The position numbers were made by a program, and so were the translations under genes. Under the pieces are notes generated by a model. The model saw only the letters and a program-made list of their open reading frames with translations. It ran no database searches and was not told the origin of the DNA. From JAZKID01 sp963714065 (lineage in GTDB: Bacteria; Pseudomonadota; Alphaproteobacteria; Rhizobiales; UBA4765): 64,000 bases of DNA. The stretch lies in assembly GCA_963714065.1 (NCBI GenBank), contig OY970226.1:1674001-1738000 (forward strand), in the 5' to 3' direction. The first letter of the stretch is position 1; the number at the start of each line of letters is the position of its first letter. Positions 60,427 to 64,000 of the stretch are shown one piece after another.

Positions 60427-61032
60427 TTAGCCGCGAGCTGCTTTAAGCGGCCTCGTCCACGGCATCAATGCCCCGTATGGCACGATCATCAGCCCCGCCA
60501 TGCAAAGCTTGATCAGATAATCGAACACGCCAAGTTTCGCCCATAGCGGCACGGTCGCGCCGAACAGATCGACCGGCGCGCTCATGACGGCATCGCCCGC
60601 AAAGGCCACGGAAAAGAACATGATGGTGTCGAGCGCGGACGAGATCAGCGACGAGCCGAGCGGCGGCAGCCACCAGGCCTTGTCGCGCAGCCTGTCGAAG
60701 ATCTGCACGTCGAGGAGGTTGGCGCACAGGAAGGCAAGGCCCGAAGCCGCGGCAATGCGCGGTGTTGCGAAGATCAGCGAGAGCAGCACCGCGATGACGA
60801 AACCCGCGGCGACGATGCGCCGCGTCAGCTTTGCGCCGAAATGGCGGTTGGTCATGTCGGTGATCAGGAAGGCGAAGGGATAACTGAACGCGCCGTAAGT
60901 CAACATGTCCTGCAGGCCGAAGACATGCACGGGATATTGCACGAGAATATTGGAGGCGAGCACCACCAGCGCAAAAGCCGCAACCGGCAGAAGGGGGTCA
61001 GGCCAGAGAAAGGATTTGCCGCTATTATTCAT
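60427..61032 (-). CDS. yhhQ: Queuosine precursor transporter (YhhQ family)
   Basis: 201 residues from the ATG (MNNSGKSFLWPD); an upstream start at 61098 is possible but would run through the mucR terminator hairpin. Six spans; FPFAFLITDMTNRHFG-like YPFAFLITDMTNRHFGAKLTRRIV and SALDTIMFFSVAFAG are diagnostic. It imports preQ0 or another queuosine precursor. No preQ1 riboswitch is visible before it. Confidence 0.92.
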   Translation of the reverse strand: MNNSGKSFLWPDPLLPVAAFALVVLASNILVQYPVHVFGLQDMLTYGAFSYPFAFLITDMTNRHFGAKLTRRIVAAGFVIAVLLSLIFATPRIAAASGLAFLCANLLDVQIFDRLRDKAWWLPPLGSSLISSALDTIMFFSVAFAGDAVMSAPVDLFGATVPLWAKLGVFDYLIKLCMAGLMIVPYGALMPWTRPLKAARG

Positions 61033-61050
61033 GCTACGCCATAAAATAAA

Positions 61051-61086
61051 TTCCGCCCATTCCTGTCTGCCGAGGAACGGGCGGAA
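61051..61086 (-). terminator. Hairpin downstream of mucR (probable terminator)
   Basis: Read on the minus strand, TTCCGCCCGTTCC and GGAATGGGCGGAA form a 13-bp stem with one mismatch and are followed by TTTATTTTATG. It lies between the mucR stop and yhhQ and is likely to end the mucR transcript, though the T tract is interrupted. Confidence 0.65.
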
Positions 61087-61104
61087 ACTGTTGAACAATG
61101 TTGC

Positions 61105-61536
61105 TTAGCCGCGTGCGCCGCGTTTGCGCCGCTGCTGGCCGAGGCCCATTTTCTTGGCGAGGTTCGAGCGCGCCTGCGCGTAATTCGGCGCAACCATCGG
61201 ATAGTCGTGCGGCAAGCCCCACTTCTCGCGATATTGCTCGGGGCTGAGATTGTAATGCGTGCGAATGTGACGCTTCAGAGATTTGAATTTCTTCCCGTCC
61301 TCGAGGCAGATGATGTAGTCCGGGCTGATGGATTTCTTGGCGGAAACGGCTGGCTTCAAGCCTTCGCCGTTCATATTGGCGGCGCCGTTGCCAGAAGTGC
61401 GGCGGAGCGCGCTGTAAACCTCGCCGATCAGGCCCGTCAGATCGCCGGTCTGCACGGAATTGTTGCTGACGAAAGCCGAAACGATGTCGGCCGTGAGCGA
61501 GATGAGGGCGGAATTTTCAGTAGTTTGCTGGGTCAT
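61105..61536 (-). CDS. mucR: MucR/Ros family transcriptional regulator
   Basis: 143 residues. N-terminal oligomerisation segment, then the zinc-finger-like domain YIICLEDGKKFKSLKRHIRTHYNLSPEQYREKWGLP and a basic C-terminus. The second metal Cys is Asp (CLED), as in Caulobacter-type MucR proteins, so zinc binding may be altered or absent. MucR proteins are global H-NS-like repressors that bind AT-rich DNA and control exopolysaccharide, motility and the cell cycle. It is divergent from msrB. Confidence 0.93.
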   Translation of the reverse strand: MTQQTTENSALISLTADIVSAFVSNNSVQTGDLTGLIGEVYSALRRTSGNGAANMNGEGLKPAVSAKKSISPDYIICLEDGKKFKSLKRHIRTHYNLSPEQYREKWGLPHDYPMVAPNYAQARSNLAKKMGLGQQRRKRGARG

Positions 61537-61603
61537 GTGTCCTGATGTCCTACTATTTTACTTTGTTAAAGGGCGGCTTTAAGGCACGGCCGAAAAGCCC
61601 CGG

Positions 61604-61812
61604 GTTCAAGATTAAACGCGATATACTGGCTAACATGACAGTCAAATCTTGAACTACACGTCATTATGCATATCGATATCTCAGTGTTAGCCAGTTTATT
61701 TTGATTAGGCAAGTCTTTCTTTAAAAAATAAGCCTTACCCCAAGTAATAATCGGGAATGCTCTTGATTCCCGGCGCCGGAATGCCCAAATGACCATATGA
61801 GATCAAGAGCAT
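61604..61812 (+). promoter_or_regulatory. Structured leader of msrB (pseudoknot and competing stems)
   Basis: Two perfect inverted repeats interleave: GTTCAAGATT (61604-61613) with AATCTTGAAC (61645-61654), and ACTGGCTAACA (61625-61635) with TGTTAGCCAGT (61685-61695), the order expected for a pseudoknot. Downstream, ATGCTCTTGAT (61757-61767) can pair with ATCAAGAGCAT (61802-61812), ending one base before the msrB RBS GAGGAG. The same ATGCTCTTGAT overlaps an alternative hairpin CGGGAAT/ATTCCCG (61752-61758/61765-61771). The transcript extent is unknown. Confidence 0.55.
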
Positions 61813-61826
61813 AGAGGAGCAAAAAC

Positions 61827-62213
61827 ATGGCTTCGAAGCAAAGTAATTGGCAGGAAAAACTGACGCCCGAGCAATATCGCATCACGCGCGAGCACGGCAC
61901 CGAATGTGCCTTCACCGGCCCTTATCTGAAAGAAAAACGCGCCGGCGTTTATCATTGTGTCTGCTGCGAGGCGCCGCTTTTTGCCTCGGATTCGAAATTC
62001 GATTCCGGCACAGGCTGGCCGAGCTTTTTCCAGCCCGTATCGAAAACCGCGCTCAAGGAACATGTCGACAATACGCTGGAAAGAACGCGCACCGAAATCC
62101 GCTGTGCTGCATGCGATGCGCATCTCGGCCATGTGTTTCCCGACGGCCCGCCGCCGACCGGCAAACGTTATTGCCTGAACGGCACGGCGCTGCGTTTCGA
62201 GCCGAGGGATTAA
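61827..62213 (+). CDS. msrB: Peptide-methionine (R)-S-oxide reductase MsrB
   Basis: 128 residues. Zinc pairs CVCC and CAAC frame the fold; GTGWPSFFQPV and the catalytic Cys in GKRYCLNGTALRFEP are present. It repairs methionine-R-sulfoxide. RBS GAGGAGC lies nine bases before the ATG and adjoins the downstream arm of the leader hairpin. Next gene starts five bases after the stop. Confidence 0.96.
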   Translation: MASKQSNWQEKLTPEQYRITREHGTECAFTGPYLKEKRAGVYHCVCCEAPLFASDSKFDSGTGWPSFFQPVSKTALKEHVDNTLERTRTEIRCAACDAHLGHVFPDGPPPTGKRYCLNGTALRFEPRD

Positions 62214-62218
62214 CACGC

Positions 62219-64000
62219 GTGCACGCGCCTCTGCCGCTTCCTCCCGTTCCTGCCGCCGAAAAAAAACTGCTGAAGCGTAGTTTTCACGGCATCGAAATCG
62301 GCGACGATTATGCCTGGCTGAAGGCGGATAACTGGCAGGAGGTGATGAAGAAGCCGGATACGCTGCCGAACGATATTGCCGCCTATCTTCGCGCGGAGAA
62401 CGATTACAGCGCCGCCTGGTTCGCGCCGCATAAGGGTTTTCAGGAAAAGCTTGTGGCCGAAATGCGCGGACGCATCAAGGAAGACGATTCAAGCGTGCCG
62501 GTAAAGCACGGCCCTTATGCCTATTTCCGCCGTTACCGCGAAAGTGGTGAGCATGCGTTATTCTGCCGTGAGATGCGTGACGGCGGGCCCGAGAAAATCC
62601 TCCTCGACGGTGATGCGGAAGCGAAAGGCAAGAAATTTTTCCAGTTCGGCGGCATCGAACACAGCCCGGATCATAAGCTGCTTGCCTGGTCCTATGATAA
62701 CAAGGGCTCGGAATATTACACCATCGTCCTGCGCGACCTGCAAACGGGCGCGCAACTGCCTGATATCGTGCGCAATACAGACGGCGGCGCGGTATGGCAG
62801 GCCGACAGTAAAGCCTTCTATTATGTGCGCCTGAACGAGGAGCACCGCCCGCAATTCGTCTATCGCCATGTGCTCGGTACAGTGCAGGAAGAGGACGAAA
62901 AAATCTTCGAGGAGAGCGATCCCGGCTTTTTCGTCTCCTTGGGTGAAACGCTGACGCACCGCTACGCCGTCATCGTCTGCCACGATCACGTGACCAGCGA
63001 AAACTGGCTGATCGATTTGTATTCTCGCGCTGCACCGCGCTGCGTCTCGCCGCGTAAAACCGGGCGTATTTACGGCATCGCCGATGGGGGCGACGAATTT
63101 TTCATCCTCACTAATGCCGACGGCGCCGAGGATTTCAAGATCATGGCGGCACCCGCTCATGCGCCCGGTTCGGAAAACTGGCATGACCTGATCGCGCATC
63201 GCGCCGGCATTTACCTGCTCAGCCTGATGGTGACGAAAGACCATCTCGTGCGGCTCGAGCGCGAGGATGGCAATCCGCGCCTGATCGTGCGCGAACGGGC
63301 AGGCGGTAAGGAGCATGCGATTGCCTTTCAGGAAGAAGCCTATGCGCTTGGCATGCGCACCGGCCTCGAATATGAAACGCAAAACCTGCGCTTTGTTTAT
63401 GCCTCGCCCACCACGCCGGGCGAGGTGTGGGATTATGATCTGGGCGCGCGCACACGCGCCTTGCGCAAGCGAGAGATCGTGCCCTCGGGCCACAATAGCA
63501 AAGATTATGTGGTCAGGCGCCTTTTTGTCTCTTCGCATGACGGCGCGAAAGTGCCTCTCACGCTCCTGATGCGGCAAGATACGAAGCTCGATGGTAGCGC
63601 GCCGCTTTATCTTTACGGCTACGGCTCTTACGGCCATTCGATCAGCGCCGATTTTCGCACCAATCCGCTCTCGCTGGTCGATCGCGGCCTGATCTACGCG
63701 ATCGCGCATGTACGCGGCGGCGCGGAAAAGGGCTGGCACTGGTATCTGGACGGCAAGCGCGAGCATAAGCCGAACACGTTTTACGATTTCATCGCCTGCG
63801 CCGAATTCCTGATCGCGCAGAATTATACGGCAAGGCAGCGCATCGTCGCGCATGGCGGCTCGGCGGGCGGCATGCTGATGGGGGCGATTGCCAATCTGCG
63901 CCCCGATCTTTTTGCCGGAATTATTGCCGATGTACCCTTTGTCGATGTGCTGAACACCATGCTCGACGATACGCTGCCGCTGACGCCGCCCGAATGGCCG
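62219..64000 (+). CDS. ptrB: Oligopeptidase B (S9A prolyl oligopeptidase family), partial at right edge
   Basis: Open from a GTG to the window end, 594 residues seen of about 690. The start GTG follows the msrB stop by five bases. FHGIEIGDDYAWLKADNWQEV is the typical N-terminus of the family; a beta-propeller follows; the hydrolase domain has LYGYGSYGHSI, the RGGAEKGWHWYLDGK block, and the nucleophile in HGGSAGGMLMGA. The catalytic Asp and His lie beyond the edge. It cleaves short peptides after basic residues. Confidence 0.94.
   Translation, partial: MHAPLPLPPVPAAEKKLLKRSFHGIEIGDDYAWLKADNWQEVMKKPDTLPNDIAAYLRAENDYSAAWFAPHKGFQEKLVAEMRGRIKEDDSSVPVKHGPYAYFRRYRESGEHALFCREMRDGGPEKILLDGDAEAKGKKFFQFGGIEHSPDHKLLAWSYDNKGSEYYTIVLRDLQTGAQLPDIVRNTDGGAVWQADSKAFYYVRLNEEHRPQFVYRHVLGTVQEEDEKIFEESDPGFFVSLGETLTHRYAVIVCHDHVTSENWLIDLYSRAAPRCVSPRKTGRIYGIADGGDEFFILTNADGAEDFKIMAAPAHAPGSENWHDLIAHRAGIYLLSLMVTKDHLVRLEREDGNPRLIVRERAGGKEHAIAFQEEAYALGMRTGLEYETQNLRFVYASPTTPGEVWDYDLGARTRALRKREIVPSGHNSKDYVVRRLFVSSHDGAKVPLTLLMRQDTKLDGSAPLYLYGYGSYGHSISADFRTNPLSLVDRGLIYAIAHVRGGAEKGWHWYLDGKREHKPNTFYDFIACAEFLIAQNYTARQRIVAHGGSAGGMLMGAIANLRPDLFAGIIADVPFVDVLNTMLDDTLPLTPPEWP

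Noticed and set aside
61051..61086. preQ1 riboswitch before the queuosine-precursor transporter
   Set aside because: The only structure there is a simple GC-rich hairpin positioned as the mucR terminator; no preQ1 aptamer loop or A-rich tail is seen.

Overview
The window is a gene-dense (about 57-58% GC by eye) chromosomal stretch of an aerobic alphaproteobacterium. Family-level markers support this: DUF2093, DUF4170, DUF6101, MucR, BamF (DUF3035), CobS/CobT, an IalB-type protein, a CIRCE-controlled groESL, and syntenic blocks typical of the class (lspA-bamF-M16-M16, lpxK-waaA-acyltransferase-DUF4170-cysQ, rsmE-gshA, ctaC-ctaD-ctaB-ctaG-ctaE-surf1-thrC-M16, aroK-aroB-CNNM, bolA-dnaJ-cobS-cobT). 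I cannot name the genus; a deep-branching Rhodospirillales- or Micavibrio-like lineage is only a guess. I saw no rRNA, tRNA or CRISPR, and no complete mobile element.

Layout. 1-9 kb: a partial protein with a phage/toxin-type linker motif, groESL with its promoter and CIRCE, a periplasmic protein, an ABC exporter whose ATPase motifs are nearly all lost, an omega-amino-acid aminotransferase, then a small accessory islet (XRE regulator, two small membrane proteins, a MuF-domain protein that may be a toxin). 9-22 kb: L,D-transpeptidase, TipF-like degenerate EAL protein overlapping a CheY, ribF, ileS, lspA, bamF, two M16 peptidases, pgi, mutL. 22-33 kb: rsmD, an RluB-type pseudouridine synthase with a repetitive and frameshifted tail, tadA, purD, xseA, and a lipid A/Kdo/phospholipid cluster. 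33-41 kb: ubiA, rsmE-gshA, a frameshifted LysR gene, MATE exporter, SLOG-type protein, uppP, ialB. 41-50 kb: aa3-type cytochrome oxidase subunits and assembly factors (ctaC, ctaD, ctaB, coxF-like, ctaG, ctaE, surf1), thrC and an M16 peptidase. 50-64 kb: shikimate genes, CNNM transporter, bolA/dnaJ/cobS/cobT, queuosine-precursor transporter, mucR, msrB and the start of oligopeptidase B.

The genome carries several families of short palindromic repeats. Two copies of one GC-rich family lie in frame inside protein genes (ileS and the 5' end of ctaB), comparable in concept to Rickettsia palindromic elements. Three single-base frameshift candidates occur (rluB-like at an A7 tract, a LysR gene inside its HTH, and a small gene next to the LysR); whether they are real or assembly errors cannot be decided here.

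Most interesting: an HExxH protein inserted between bolA and dnaJ that looks like a stand-alone metalloprotease or effector; the MuF-domain islet; the pseudo-ABC exporter; and the 290-bp mucR/msrB intergenic region, where two perfect inverted repeats interleave in pseudoknot order and a further pair of competing stems abuts the msrB ribosome binding site.
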